DNA of 64,000 nucleotides from Jiulongibacter sp024742395 (GTDB lineage Bacteria; Bacteroidota; Bacteroidia; Cytophagales; Spirosomataceae): positions 2,604,001-2,668,000 of the forward strand of contig OZ252236.1 of NCBI GenBank assembly GCA_965249455.1, given 5' to 3'. Under the pieces are notes generated by a model. The model had not been told where the DNA came from, did no database searches, and saw only the letters and a program-made list of their open reading frames with translations. Position 1 is the stretch's first letter. Each line of letters starts with the position of its first letter. A program made the translations under genes and the position numbers. This document shows positions 17,590-26,290 of the stretch, piece after piece.

Positions 17590-18054
17590 TTACTCTTCCT
17601 CCAGGTTTAATCTCATTTCTGTAATCAGACTTTTAAAGCCTGCCTTTTCGTAGGCCTTAATGGCCGGAAGATTCTCTGCGTAAACGGTAAGTCTCAGCTC
17701 TGTAAGTCCTCGTTCAGCTGCCCAGCTTTTTAGCTGTGCCATAATCAGTTTATTAAGTCCTTTTCCGCGAAACTCAGGTAATACATACATAAACCCCAGG
17801 TAGGCATGTTTTTCATGCTTAACATAGGGTTTACCTGGTTTTATAATTACACTGGCAGAGCAAACTACTTTACCTTCTGTTTCGCCAACATAGACATCTG
17901 AATCTTCATTAAGAATGATCTCCTTCAAATCATAATAGCTGATCGGGTCAGGCTTAAGCGTTGGGTTAAAGGGTCTTTCCGCTATGATTATTCCTTGTTC
18001 AAACTCCAGTAGAGTAGTAAGATCCTCTACTGTTGCTTTTCTAATACTAATCAT
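17590..18054 (-). CDS. GNAT family N-acetyltransferase
   Basis: A 154-residue GCN5-related acetyltransferase. The fold is complete: N-terminal ISIRKATVEDLTTLLEF, the beta4 region AYLGFMYVLPEFRGKGLNKLIM with the acetyl-CoA loop (RGKGLN), and the C-terminal LTVYAENLPAIKAYEKAGF, a GNAT motif B signature. The substrate is unknown. It follows alaS by only 13 bp on the same strand, so it is probably co-transcribed. In that position a role in tRNA or protein acylation is possible but unsupported. Confidence 0.88.
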   Translation of the reverse strand: MISIRKATVEDLTTLLEFEQGIIIAERPFNPTLKPDPISYYDLKEIILNEDSDVYVGETEGKVVCSASVIIKPGKPYVKHEKHAYLGFMYVLPEFRGKGLNKLIMAQLKSWAAERGLTELRLTVYAENLPAIKAYEKAGFKSLITEMRLNLEEE

Positions 18055-18067
18055 AATTCTTTCTCTC

Positions 18068-20740
18068 TTAATTCAGAAAACCGGCTGCTTTTTCAATGGC
18101 TTTTTCCAAACCTTTTGGATCTGAACCACCAGCAGTAGCAAAATGTGGTTGACCACCACCACCGCCACGCATTTCTTTTGCCGCCTCTTTTACAATATTT
18201 CCCGCATGAAGGCCTTTGGCTTTCATTAAGTCTTCATCTATTGCCACGGCTACCAGCGGTTTCCCATTTACCTCAGCTCCTAAAACAATGAAGGCGTTTT
18301 TCATTTGAGCCTTAAGCTCAAATGCCAACTTCTTTAAACCGTCTGCATTCGGAACAGCCACTTTGGCGGCAATGGTTTGAGCACCATCTATCTCTTTAAT
18401 GTTCTTTAAAAGGTCAATTTTGACATTTTGAAGTTTTTCATTCTCTAGGCTTTCAACGGCTTTTTGCAATGCTGATCTCTCTTCTTGAAGTGCTTTTACG
18501 CTGGCTACCAGATCAGCTGGCCCCTTCATTAATGCCTTCAATTCTGAGATGATGGCTTCCTGCTCTCTCAGTCTTTCCAGTGCCTTAATTCCTGTTACAG
18601 CTTCTACACGTCTTACGCCGGCAGATACAGAACCTTCAGAGGTGAATTTAAAGAGACCTATTTCTCCCGTAGCCGGAACATGATTACCCCCACACAGTTC
18701 TAATGAGAACATGGGGTCAAAGATAATGACGCGAACAAAATCTCCATATTTTTCGCCAAAGGTAGCGGTAGCTCCCAGTTTCATCGCTTCATCTATAGGT
18801 ACATTTCTACGCTCATCCAGACGAATGTTTTCTCTTATTTTGGCATTGACGATGTACTCTACTTTGGCCAGTTCTTCATCTGTAACCTTTGAGAAATGAG
18901 AGAAGTCAAAACGAGTCACATCCTCGTTCTGATAAGATCCTCTTTGAACAATATGATCTCCGAGTACTTGTCTAAGTGCAGAAAGCATTAGGTGAGTAGC
19001 CGAGTGGTTTTTTATAATATTCGAATGTCTTTCTTTGTCAATTTTTGCGGTTACTTCGGCAGCTCGTAAGTCTTCAATAGATATATCATCAAAAGGAGCC
19101 TTGGATACAATATGTATATGAAGCCCAGCCTCCAGCTGACAATCAATAACAGACAAATCAAATTCCTGATGTGGAGTTTTGAAATGAAGTATACCCGTAT
19201 CACCTACTTGTCCACCCATTTCTGCGTAAAAAGGTGTTTCTTCCAGCACAATATGGTATTCCTGGCCTTTTTTGGTCTTTACTTTTCTGTATTGAACCAG
19301 TTTGGTTAGGGCTTCTTGCTGGTCGTAACCCACGTAGGTCGGATTGTCCAACTCGTTTACTTCCAGCCAGTCAGCAGCTTCCTTTGAGGCATCTTTACGA
19401 CCTCTCTCTTTTTGTTTCGCTAACTCCTTCTGGAAACCGCTTTCATCTACACCGAAACCCTTTTCTCTGGCAATAAGGGCGGTTAGATCTACAGGGAAAC
19501 CAAAAGTGTCTGATAATTCAAAGACGGTTTTACCATCAATTTCTTTACTGCCTGTATCTGATTCAAAAATACTTTCCAATCTTTTCAAGCCTAAATCCAG
19601 CGTTCTCAAGAATGATTTTTCTTCTTCTTCAATTACCTTGGCTACAAACTCTTCCTGTTGCTTTAACTCAGGGAATACATCTTTAAATTGCTCGGCAAGA
19701 ACCGGAACCAGTTTACACATAAATGGCTCTCTGAAATTCATGTAAGAATAGCCATACCGTATGGCCCTTCTAAGTATTCTTCTAATTACATAGCCCACTT
19801 TTGTATTTGATGGCAAAGATCCATCTGAAATAGCAAAAGCCACCGCTCTGATATGATCAGCGATTACTCGCATAGCAACATCCGCAAAATTCTCTGACGA
19901 TAAGGTCCCATTAGAACCATACTTTAGACCGCTCATTTTCTCTAAAACCTGAATGGTATTTTGAAAAATGTCTGTGTCGTAATTTGATTGTTTTCCCTGG
20001 ATGGCCATACAGAGTCTCTCAAAGCCCATTCCGGTATCAATATGTTTGTGCTCCAGTGGTTCAAGTGATCCGTCAGCTTTTCTTTCAAACTGCATGAAAA
20101 CCACATTCCAGATTTCCACAACTTGAGGATGATCTGCATTGACAAGTTCTTTGCCTGGCTTTTTATCTATTTCAGATTGCTCACGCAAATCAATATGAAT
20201 TTCAGAACATGGGCCGCATGGACCTACATCGCCCATTTCCCAGAAATTATCTTTTTTGTTCCCGAAAATGATTCTTTCATCTGAGCCAAGAATACTTTTC
20301 CAATGGTCAAAAGCTTCCTGATCAAAAGGCACATTGTCTTTCTCATCACCTTCAAAAACAGAAACGTAGATTCTATCTTTTGGTAATTTAAAAACTTCGG
20401 TCAAAAGCTCCCAGCTCCAGTCCAGTGCCTCTTTTTTGAAGTAATCGCCAAATGACCAGTTACCCAACATCTCAAACATGGTATGGTGGTAAGTATCAAA
20501 ACCTACTTCTTCCAGGTCATTATGTTTTCCACTTACTCTTAAACATTTCTGAGTATCCGTAATTCTGGTAGAAGGCGGAGTGGCGTTACCAAGGAAATAA
20601 TCTTTGAACTGAGCCATACCTGAGTTATTAAACATCAGAGTGGGGTCATTCTTGGCAACAAGCGGTGCCGATGGTACTACCAAATGTCCTTTTGAAACAA
20701 AAAAGTCCAGAAATGCTTTACGAATTTGATGGGAAGTCAT
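18068..20740 (-). CDS. alaS: Alanyl-tRNA synthetase
   Basis: The 890-residue enzyme charges tRNA-Ala. The class II catalytic domain opens with IRKAFLDFFVSKGHLVVPSAPL and contains the motif 2 region FEMLGNWSFGDYFKKEA. The editing domain carries HSATHL near residue 578 and the Zn-binding C-GGNH (LELCGGNHVPATG) near 680. The C-terminal C-Ala region ends in GGGGGQPHFATAGG. All parts of a full-length bacterial AlaRS are present. The ATG at 20740 fits the family start (MTSHQIRKAF). A TACTTTTG promoter element lies about 45 bp upstream, and GNAT follows downstream. Confidence 0.97.
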   Translation of the reverse strand: MTSHQIRKAFLDFFVSKGHLVVPSAPLVAKNDPTLMFNNSGMAQFKDYFLGNATPPSTRITDTQKCLRVSGKHNDLEEVGFDTYHHTMFEMLGNWSFGDYFKKEALDWSWELLTEVFKLPKDRIYVSVFEGDEKDNVPFDQEAFDHWKSILGSDERIIFGNKKDNFWEMGDVGPCGPCSEIHIDLREQSEIDKKPGKELVNADHPQVVEIWNVVFMQFERKADGSLEPLEHKHIDTGMGFERLCMAIQGKQSNYDTDIFQNTIQVLEKMSGLKYGSNGTLSSENFADVAMRVIADHIRAVAFAISDGSLPSNTKVGYVIRRILRRAIRYGYSYMNFREPFMCKLVPVLAEQFKDVFPELKQQEEFVAKVIEEEEKSFLRTLDLGLKRLESIFESDTGSKEIDGKTVFELSDTFGFPVDLTALIAREKGFGVDESGFQKELAKQKERGRKDASKEAADWLEVNELDNPTYVGYDQQEALTKLVQYRKVKTKKGQEYHIVLEETPFYAEMGGQVGDTGILHFKTPHQEFDLSVIDCQLEAGLHIHIVSKAPFDDISIEDLRAAEVTAKIDKERHSNIIKNHSATHLMLSALRQVLGDHIVQRGSYQNEDVTRFDFSHFSKVTDEELAKVEYIVNAKIRENIRLDERRNVPIDEAMKLGATATFGEKYGDFVRVIIFDPMFSLELCGGNHVPATGEIGLFKFTSEGSVSAGVRRVEAVTGIKALERLREQEAIISELKALMKGPADLVASVKALQEERSALQKAVESLENEKLQNVKIDLLKNIKEIDGAQTIAAKVAVPNADGLKKLAFELKAQMKNAFIVLGAEVNGKPLVAVAIDEDLMKAKGLHAGNIVKEAAKEMRGGGGGQPHFATAGGSDPKGLEKAIEKAAGFLN

Positions 20741-20784
20741 TATGTCTTTTACCTTAAAATGCTATGTATTATCGAAAACGAGTG

Positions 20785-20792
20785 CAAAAGTA
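20785..20792 (-). promoter_or_regulatory. Putative promoter -7 element of alaS
   Basis: On the minus strand this reads TACTTTTG, an exact TAnnTTTG match, about 45 bp before the alaS ATG. No clear -33 box is present. Confidence 0.5.
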
Positions 20793-20872
20793 GGATTTAT
20801 GTAATGCTTATTGAAGTATTTAGGCAATGTATTTATATCTACTAAAGCTTTAGTTGATTGCAATTATTTCAA

Positions 20873-20880
20873 TATCTTCG
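20873..20880 (+). promoter_or_regulatory. Putative -7 element directly before the LRR gene
   Basis: TATCTTCG ends only 4 bp before the ATG at 20885, as in the AraC gene. If it is used, the message is leaderless or nearly so. Confidence 0.35.
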
Positions 20881-20884
20881 TTTT

Positions 20885-22306
20885 ATGAAGTATGTTCTTG
20901 TTTTACTGCTGATTTTAAGTCTCCATTCTTTCGGGCAAACGGAGATATTGAATTTAGGTCAATATGAAGAAAGATACAATTCTATGCCCGGCCGTGGCAT
21001 AAAACATCTTTTGAATTCAAGAACTACCTACGGGCAATGGAAAGGAGCCGGAAGAAATAAGCTGGCCTACAATTTGAAAACATTCGCTCTTGAAAAAGGA
21101 CTCGATTTTGAGAGCTACAATATCGAAAAGTCTTTGCACATTACTTTTGAGCTGGGCAGAGAAGGTGAATTCAAATCGGTAGTATATTGGTTAGAAGATT
21201 TTTCTTACGACGATAGTACCAAAATGATGAAAAGGTTTTTCTATGATGAGTATCCTGCTGGCTTGGAAACAAAGCTCAGAACAGTCATCGGAGCCTTCTG
21301 TCAAAGTTATAAGATGAATAGTCTTTCACTTAATTCTGAATTCTATCCTTTAAACCTACGATTGAATAAACAACCCAAAAAGCCAAGCCCTGGAAGTATC
21401 AATTCTGTGCTGGAGGCTTTTGAAACCACACGACCAGATACTGTTACCAAGGTAGATTTCTCCGAACTTGATTTACAAGATATTCCAGTAGTTTTATTCC
21501 GATTCGAGAATTTGAAGAAACTGGATTTAAGTGAGAATAAACTAAAGGAGCTTCCTAGAGATTTGTGGCGGTTTGAGAATTTAACCGAACTTGACGTCAG
21601 TAAGAATCTCCTAGGTAACGAGTCATTTCATTTTAAAAGAAATAAAAGCCTGGAGGTATTGAATTTGCAGTTCAATAGAATCTCTGAAATGCCTGATGGA
21701 ATATGGAAATTAAAATCTTTGAAGGATGTTTTGCTGGGCAATAATCAGCTATTGACTTTTAGTGAGCAACGATTCAGAAAAATGCCTGCCTTACGATCTC
21801 TTAATTTATACAACGGAGAACTTAAAGATTATCCTGTTCATCTGGATAAGCTGGAAAATCTGGAGGAATTGGATTTTTATTACAATGCTCTTACGCTGAT
21901 TTCGCCGGAAATTGGCAAGCTGAAACATTTGAAAAGGCTGGCACTTTCCAATAATAAGATTTGGAAACTTCCTGAGGAAATTGGGCAGCTTCAGCATTTG
22001 GAATTCCTTTATGTTCATCATAATAAACTAAGAGAATTGCCTGCACTGAGCAGTACTGTTACCTATTTAGATATCGGTTACAATAATTTCATCGAATTTC
22101 CTGAGGCAGTTTATTCTCTTAATTTATTAAATGAATTAGACGTCTCTAATAACGCTATCTTGAAAGTACCTATTGATCTTTCGAAGAATCAATCGCTGAG
22201 TACCCTTTTTATCAATAATAATCCATTTGAAAAGGATAAAAGGCAGCATAAAGCCTTTGCAGATTTCGTTGTAAATTTGGAGAAGAATTCAGTTAAAGTA
22301 AGATGA
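20885..22306 (+). CDS. Exported leucine-rich repeat protein
   Basis: A 473-residue protein with a signal peptide (MKYVLVLLLILSLHSFGQ). The first 160 or so mature residues form a domain I do not recognise. From about residue 190 there is a run of leucine-rich repeats of roughly 23 residues with the bacterial pattern L-x-x-L-x-L-S-x-N-x-L-x-x-L-P. About a dozen are visible, ending in a degenerate C-terminal cap. Such proteins usually mediate protein contacts; no partner is evident. ATG 20885 is used because the signal peptide starts there. Its stop overlaps the MerR start (ATGA), so the two are translationally coupled, with dprA next. Confidence 0.82.
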   Translation: MKYVLVLLLILSLHSFGQTEILNLGQYEERYNSMPGRGIKHLLNSRTTYGQWKGAGRNKLAYNLKTFALEKGLDFESYNIEKSLHITFELGREGEFKSVVYWLEDFSYDDSTKMMKRFFYDEYPAGLETKLRTVIGAFCQSYKMNSLSLNSEFYPLNLRLNKQPKKPSPGSINSVLEAFETTRPDTVTKVDFSELDLQDIPVVLFRFENLKKLDLSENKLKELPRDLWRFENLTELDVSKNLLGNESFHFKRNKSLEVLNLQFNRISEMPDGIWKLKSLKDVLLGNNQLLTFSEQRFRKMPALRSLNLYNGELKDYPVHLDKLENLEELDFYYNALTLISPEIGKLKHLKRLALSNNKIWKLPEEIGQLQHLEFLYVHHNKLRELPALSSTVTYLDIGYNNFIEFPEAVYSLNLLNELDVSNNAILKVPIDLSKNQSLSTLFINNNPFEKDKRQHKAFADFVVNLEKNSVKVR

Positions 22307-22620
22307 TAAAAACGGACAAACTTAAGCTTTACTACAGTACAGAAGAGGTGGCAGACATGTTTAATGTGGCTCCTTCAAAGATTCGTTTTTATGAAAGAGA
22401 ATTTAAACTCAAGATTCAGACATTTGGTAAACGAAAGTCGTTCTCAAAAAATGATATTGAAAAGCTGAGACAAATTATTGCTCTGGTAGACGAGGAGAAT
22501 TACACCTTGCAGGGAGCTAAAGAACAACTGAAACGAGGCAACGAAAAAGAATTTGATAAATCAGCGGTGATCGCCAAATTGCAGGGTATTAGAGAAATAT
22601 TGGTGAGAATCAAGGGTTAA
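22303..22620 (+). CDS. MerR family transcriptional regulator (short)
   Basis: A 105-residue protein made almost entirely of a MerR-type winged helix: YYSTEEVADMFNVAPSKIRFYEREFKL, then FSKNDIEKLRQIIALVDEENYTLQGAKEQL. There is no effector-binding domain, only a short helical tail (about 75-105). Small MerR proteins next to dprA are, as I recall, common in Bacteroidota; their targets are not established here. It overlaps the LRR gene by 4 bp and lies 9 bp before dprA, so the three probably form one operon. Confidence 0.88.
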   Translation: MIKTDKLKLYYSTEEVADMFNVAPSKIRFYEREFKLKIQTFGKRKSFSKNDIEKLRQIIALVDEENYTLQGAKEQLKRGNEKEFDKSAVIAKLQGIREILVRIKG

Positions 22621-22629
22621 AGAATATCC

Positions 22630-23739
22630 ATGCAAGAAGATTTAGTATTTAAATTAGCCTTAAAAGAGGCTGATGGAGTAGGTGGTGTCCTTTTCAGGAA
22701 TTTGATTAGTCATTTTGGCTCAGCTCAGAAAGTACTGGAGGCTCCGGCAGGTCTACTGGAAAAAACGCCGGGTGTAGGAAAAGGTACCGTGAAAAAAATC
22801 AAGGGTTCTCTTGATGGCCTTCCTGAAGCACAGAAGTTATTAAACGATTGCATCAAAAAAGGATACTCCATTATTAGTTTTCAGGATGAAGAATACCCTG
22901 CTCGTTTTAAAGGGATTTATGATGCTCCGCCACTGCTTTTTTATAAAGGTAGCAGCAGCTTGAATTATGCCAGAACCATAGGTATAGTAGGAACCAGAAA
23001 GGCCACAGAATATGGGAAGGCCATCACAGAAAAAATAATTGCAGAGCTAAGAGATTTCAATGTCACCGTGATCAGCGGTCTGGCGTATGGTATAGACATT
23101 GCAGCACACAAAGCGGCTATAAAAAATGAAATGGCTACGCTGGCCGTAATGGCAGGCGGATTAGATTATATATACCCTGCCGCCCATAAAAAGTATGTAA
23201 ACGACATTGTCAAAAACGGTGGTTTGCTATCTGAGAACAGAAATGAAAATGTTCCGATTGGGCCACAGTTTATTGCCAGAAATAGGATAATTGCGGCATT
23301 AAGTGATGTACTTTTAGTGGTAGAATCGGCCAGTAGAGGAGGGGGTCTTGTTACGGCAGAATACAGCAATAATTATCACAGAGATGTATACGCCGTACCA
23401 GGAAATATCGGAAACCCATTTTCGGAAGGTCCGAATAACCTGATTAAAAGAAACAAAGCCAAGATATTTACTACAGTAAAATCCCTGGTGACAGACCTCA
23501 ACTGGGATTTAGATTTAGAGGAGTTTGCACAAATTCAGAGTCCGGTTTTAGACCTGACAAAATTCACTGATGACGAAAGCAGAATACTTTCAATTCTAAG
23601 TGAAAAAGGAGAATGCCTGATCGATAATTTGAGTTTCGAGTCAAACATTCCCCTAAATAAACTGGCATCGCTCCTGTTAAATCTTGAGTTTCAGGATTTA
23701 GTTAAAGCTCTGCCTGGGAAGAAATTTAAATTGAAATAA
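22630..23739 (+). CDS. dprA: DNA-processing protein DprA
   Basis: A 369-residue DprA/Smf protein that in naturally transformable bacteria loads RecA on incoming single strands. The N-terminal part has a helix-hairpin-helix-like region (GAGVGKGTVKKI-type, here KTPGVGKGTVKKI). The Rossmann-like core shows TIGIVGTRKATEYGK, VISGLAYGIDIAAHKAAI, GGLDYIYPAAHK, FIARNRIIAALSD and the VYAVPGNIGNPFSEGPNNLI motif. A C-terminal winged-helix (DprA_WH) domain occupies roughly 310-369. It ends just before the convergent coiled-coil gene, with no hairpin between. Confidence 0.95.
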   Translation: MQEDLVFKLALKEADGVGGVLFRNLISHFGSAQKVLEAPAGLLEKTPGVGKGTVKKIKGSLDGLPEAQKLLNDCIKKGYSIISFQDEEYPARFKGIYDAPPLLFYKGSSSLNYARTIGIVGTRKATEYGKAITEKIIAELRDFNVTVISGLAYGIDIAAHKAAIKNEMATLAVMAGGLDYIYPAAHKKYVNDIVKNGGLLSENRNENVPIGPQFIARNRIIAALSDVLLVVESASRGGGLVTAEYSNNYHRDVYAVPGNIGNPFSEGPNNLIKRNKAKIFTTVKSLVTDLNWDLDLEEFAQIQSPVLDLTKFTDDESRILSILSEKGECLIDNLSFESNIPLNKLASLLLNLEFQDLVKALPGKKFKLK

Positions 23740-23745
23740 AGCCTT

Positions 23746-24603
23746 TTACTTTTTCTTCAAATCCTGGATAACCAGTTTTTTGCTTTCCACTACTTGTTCG
23801 GCTTTTTCAAGTGTCTTTCTGGCTTCGAATAGCTTTTCGGTAAGTTCAGGAAACTCCTTTTCTCTTTTTACGAGTCTGTCAGCATCTCTATCTTTTTTCT
23901 CTTTAATTTTTATTAGTTGCTTCTCCTTTTTTTCTACCTCTTCTTTTAATTCGCTATTCTTTTCTGTAGCGGTAGTGTCCATTGAGCTTTTGAGTAATTC
24001 TTGAAAAATTTCGTCTTTCTCTGAAATTACCTTACTCAATTCTTCAGGACTCTTGTCCAGCTTTTTTCCAAGCTTCTCTTGTGCTCTCAGATTAGCTTCA
24101 AGGTTTCTTTCAGCTTTGCCCTGGTCTTTCTTAGCTACTTCCATCAGGTCTTCAGCCAATTCTAAATCTGCCTCGGCCATTCTGACCTCTTCATTAAAAT
24201 AGGCCAAATCATAAAAATCATAAAAGAATCTTTCCAATTCTTTTTGATTGATCTGAGCGGGTGCTAAAGTGTTATCATTTTCATCCAGGAAGAGTACATT
24301 TACGGTAGAGAAGGTCTTATTATCCTGAATAAAACTAACCATCTTATCAAGATAAGTACTCAATTCTCCGGTCTTGATATCTGTAACTGTGATCTCTCCT
24401 TTACTTTCATCCACCTTCCCGAACTTATTCAGATAGGTTTCCCAGTCTTTACTGAGTTGTTTACTGTCAGATCTGATAAATATGTAATTGGTTTCCAAAA
24501 CTCTGCCATCATATATATGGTCACTTTTAAGGATATGCTGAGAGAGAGCGTTTATCGAAATGAATAAGAAAGCTGCTAAAGCAAATATTGATTGTTTTTT
24601 CAT
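23746..24603 (-). CDS. Exported coiled-coil protein of unknown function
   Basis: A 285-residue protein with a signal peptide (MKKQSIFALAAFLFISINALSQ). Residues about 25-120 form a globular part (LKSDHIYDGRVLETNYIFIRSD). The remaining two thirds are highly charged Lys/Glu-rich heptads that should form a long coiled coil. It is expected in the periplasm. I recognise no family. The start overlaps the upstream methyltransferase stop by one base, so the two are co-transcribed; a functional link is not obvious. Confidence 0.75.
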   Translation of the reverse strand: MKKQSIFALAAFLFISINALSQHILKSDHIYDGRVLETNYIFIRSDSKQLSKDWETYLNKFGKVDESKGEITVTDIKTGELSTYLDKMVSFIQDNKTFSTVNVLFLDENDNTLAPAQINQKELERFFYDFYDLAYFNEEVRMAEADLELAEDLMEVAKKDQGKAERNLEANLRAQEKLGKKLDKSPEELSKVISEKDEIFQELLKSSMDTTATEKNSELKEEVEKKEKQLIKIKEKKDRDADRLVKREKEFPELTEKLFEARKTLEKAEQVVESKKLVIQDLKKK

Positions 24604-25799
24604 TATGTATTTAGGTCAAAAATTCTGGTGCAAGATATTACTATCTTTTCGTTTTTATGATTCTGAGTGAAGATTAGGTAATCATCCCCTCCATCATTAA
24701 GAGTATATTTTTGCCTTAAAGTCACAGGTTTTTGCGGATAATTTCGCGAAATAACGTTCACTTTTTGATTCTTGAACTTCTTGAGGTTTTTCCCATTGGG
24801 CGTCATCACCTCATGTACTTTAAAAATTCTTCCGGGGAAGTCTGTTTTTATCTGCTCTGAAGTATAAAAATGTGAATGCTGAGCAAGCTTATTAATCTGC
24901 AGTCTGGCAGAAATTGTTTTAAATGCACCAGATTTCAGTATGGCGGCATTGGGTTCATAAAGATAGTCTTGGGGCTGAGCATAGGTGGCCATTGCTTCCG
25001 CTTCTTCCTTAAGTTTAAACGTGAAGATTTCTCTACCTGAGCCTTTGAGGTTAACAGCCTCAAGGGTAACAGACTCTGAGGGCACTGGTTTAAGTTCAAA
25101 AAGTAATTCTTTTACTTCATTATTGACCGCAATAATTTTAACAGAACTGACTGTTTTTAATTGAATTATTGCTCTATGAATATCGAGCAATGGAGAATAC
25201 TTAATTAATATAGTTGGTGAAACAGAGCAAAGATGCTCTCTGATATCAAGTAAATTAGGACTGCATTCCTCAATAAGTACCAATTTGCTGTTGGTTTCTT
25301 TTCTTCTGTCAGGGTCTATAAATATAAGATCAAACCTGGATTGATTTTGAATGAGAAAGTCTTCAGCCGTAGTATTTATTCGACGGATTCCGGAAAGATT
25401 AAGCAAATCGAAATTGTGGTCTACGATATCAAAAAGCTCCTTATGCGGTTCACAATAAACGATTTTGTCAAATTTTTTTGTAAGAAAAAATGAGTCTATT
25501 CCATAACCACCTGTTAAGTCAAGTGCTGTTTTACCTGAATATGGACTGAATTTTTCCAAAGCTGTTTCACTGGAAGATGATTGCTCAATATTTACTGACT
25601 GAGCTCCCAGAAGGCCTTCTGTATGAGCCCATTCGGGCAGTTTTTGTTTCAATTTCTCCAGAAAAGTATATTGACCTAATACCAAATTAAGAAAGTCTGG
25701 TTCCCATTTTTCAGGGTTTTTTAATGCAAAGGCGGGTACATCTATCTTATGAAGCTTTCTGGCTTCATAATTAGCTAACTGATATTTTTTTGCTTGCAT
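24603..25799 (-). CDS. Class I SAM-dependent methyltransferase with THUMP-like domain
   Basis: A 398-residue protein. An N-terminal helical part precedes the SAM-binding motif TALDLTGGYGIDSFFL (near 92-107). A motif IV-like FDLIFIDPDRR follows, an unusual DPDRR that fits this family. The C-terminal part (about 300-398) corresponds to the THUMP-like domain annotated in related Bacteroidota proteins (FKVHEVMTPNGKNLKKF, NVISRNYP). It is expected to methylate RNA, but the target base is unknown. It is cytoplasmic. The ATG at 25799 fits, and the gene is divergent from the small exported protein at 25877. Confidence 0.8.
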   Translation of the reverse strand: MQAKKYQLANYEARKLHKIDVPAFALKNPEKWEPDFLNLVLGQYTFLEKLKQKLPEWAHTEGLLGAQSVNIEQSSSSETALEKFSPYSGKTALDLTGGYGIDSFFLTKKFDKIVYCEPHKELFDIVDHNFDLLNLSGIRRINTTAEDFLIQNQSRFDLIFIDPDRRKETNSKLVLIEECSPNLLDIREHLCSVSPTILIKYSPLLDIHRAIIQLKTVSSVKIIAVNNEVKELLFELKPVPSESVTLEAVNLKGSGREIFTFKLKEEAEAMATYAQPQDYLYEPNAAILKSGAFKTISARLQINKLAQHSHFYTSEQIKTDFPGRIFKVHEVMTPNGKNLKKFKNQKVNVISRNYPQKPVTLRQKYTLNDGGDDYLIFTQNHKNEKIVISCTRIFDLNT

Positions 25800-25819
25800 G
25801 TCTGCAATATTATCTATTT

Positions 25820-25851
25820 TTGAGAAACTATTTCGTTAAATAGTATCTTTA
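25820..25851 (+). promoter_or_regulatory. Putative promoter of the small acidic exported protein
   Basis: TTG at 25820-25822, a 21-bp spacer and TATCTTTA at 25844-25851 fit the Bacteroidota -33/-7 layout with one mismatch. The predicted leader of about 20 nt supports the TTG start at 25877. Confidence 0.45.
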
Positions 25852-25876
25852 CAGAAATTCCTAACGAAAGCACTTT

Positions 25877-26185
25877 TTGAAGAAACTGATTCTATTTCTT
25901 ATGATTTTCGCCTTTTCAGGTGGAGTTGATTGCCTCCGAAGCTATGTGCTGCCTGAGTGTAAGATGACTATGCTTGATTGTGAAGAAGATGGTAGTGAAG
26001 GAGAAGAAGAAGAAGAGGATTTTAAGCTTAAAAAAATCTATGATTGTCAGGAATCTGATATCGTTAAATTAGGCTTGCCCTCTGAAAACAAAGCTTTTCG
26101 TAATTACAGTGCCCATTACAAGGATGATTATTTGTCTTCTGTCATCCAGCCTCCTGAATACCTTTCTTTAGCCTATCGAAGCTAA
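25877..26185 (+). CDS. Small exported acidic protein of unknown function
   Basis: A 102-residue product read from a TTG start. It opens with a hydrophobic signal (KKLILFLMIFAFSGGVDC) whose Cys may be a lipidation or disulfide site. An acidic run EDGSEGEEEEEDF follows and then a 55-residue tail rich in Tyr (YDCQESDIVKL, ending YLSLAYRS). Four Cys are present. I do not recognise the family. No in-frame ATG precedes the signal sequence, and a promoter-like element 26 bp upstream supports the TTG. It is upstream of, and possibly co-transcribed with, the SulP gene. Confidence 0.6.
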   Translation: MKKLILFLMIFAFSGGVDCLRSYVLPECKMTMLDCEEDGSEGEEEEEDFKLKKIYDCQESDIVKLGLPSENKAFRNYSAHYKDDYLSSVIQPPEYLSLAYRS

Positions 26186-26225
26186 TTAAGGTTATCTCTT
26201 AATCGTATTAGTTGTTTTATTTCTT

Positions 26226-26242
26226 GCACACATGTGTGTGCG
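26226..26242. repeat. Palindrome and alternating purine-pyrimidine tract upstream of the SulP gene
   Basis: CACACATGTGTG (26227-26238) is a perfect 12-bp palindrome inside a 17-base strictly alternating purine/pyrimidine run. It lies about 50 bp before the SulP ATG and could be an operator or a Z-DNA-prone tract. Confidence 0.45.
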
Positions 26243-26290
26243 GGAGCATAATCTGCCATTATTGGCTTAAAAGAAAATTATTGAAAATTC

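Noticed and set aside
19344..19745. Plus-strand open frame of 133 codons
   Set aside because: It is antisense to the conserved AlaRS catalytic region and has low-complexity Ser-rich composition typical of shadow frames.
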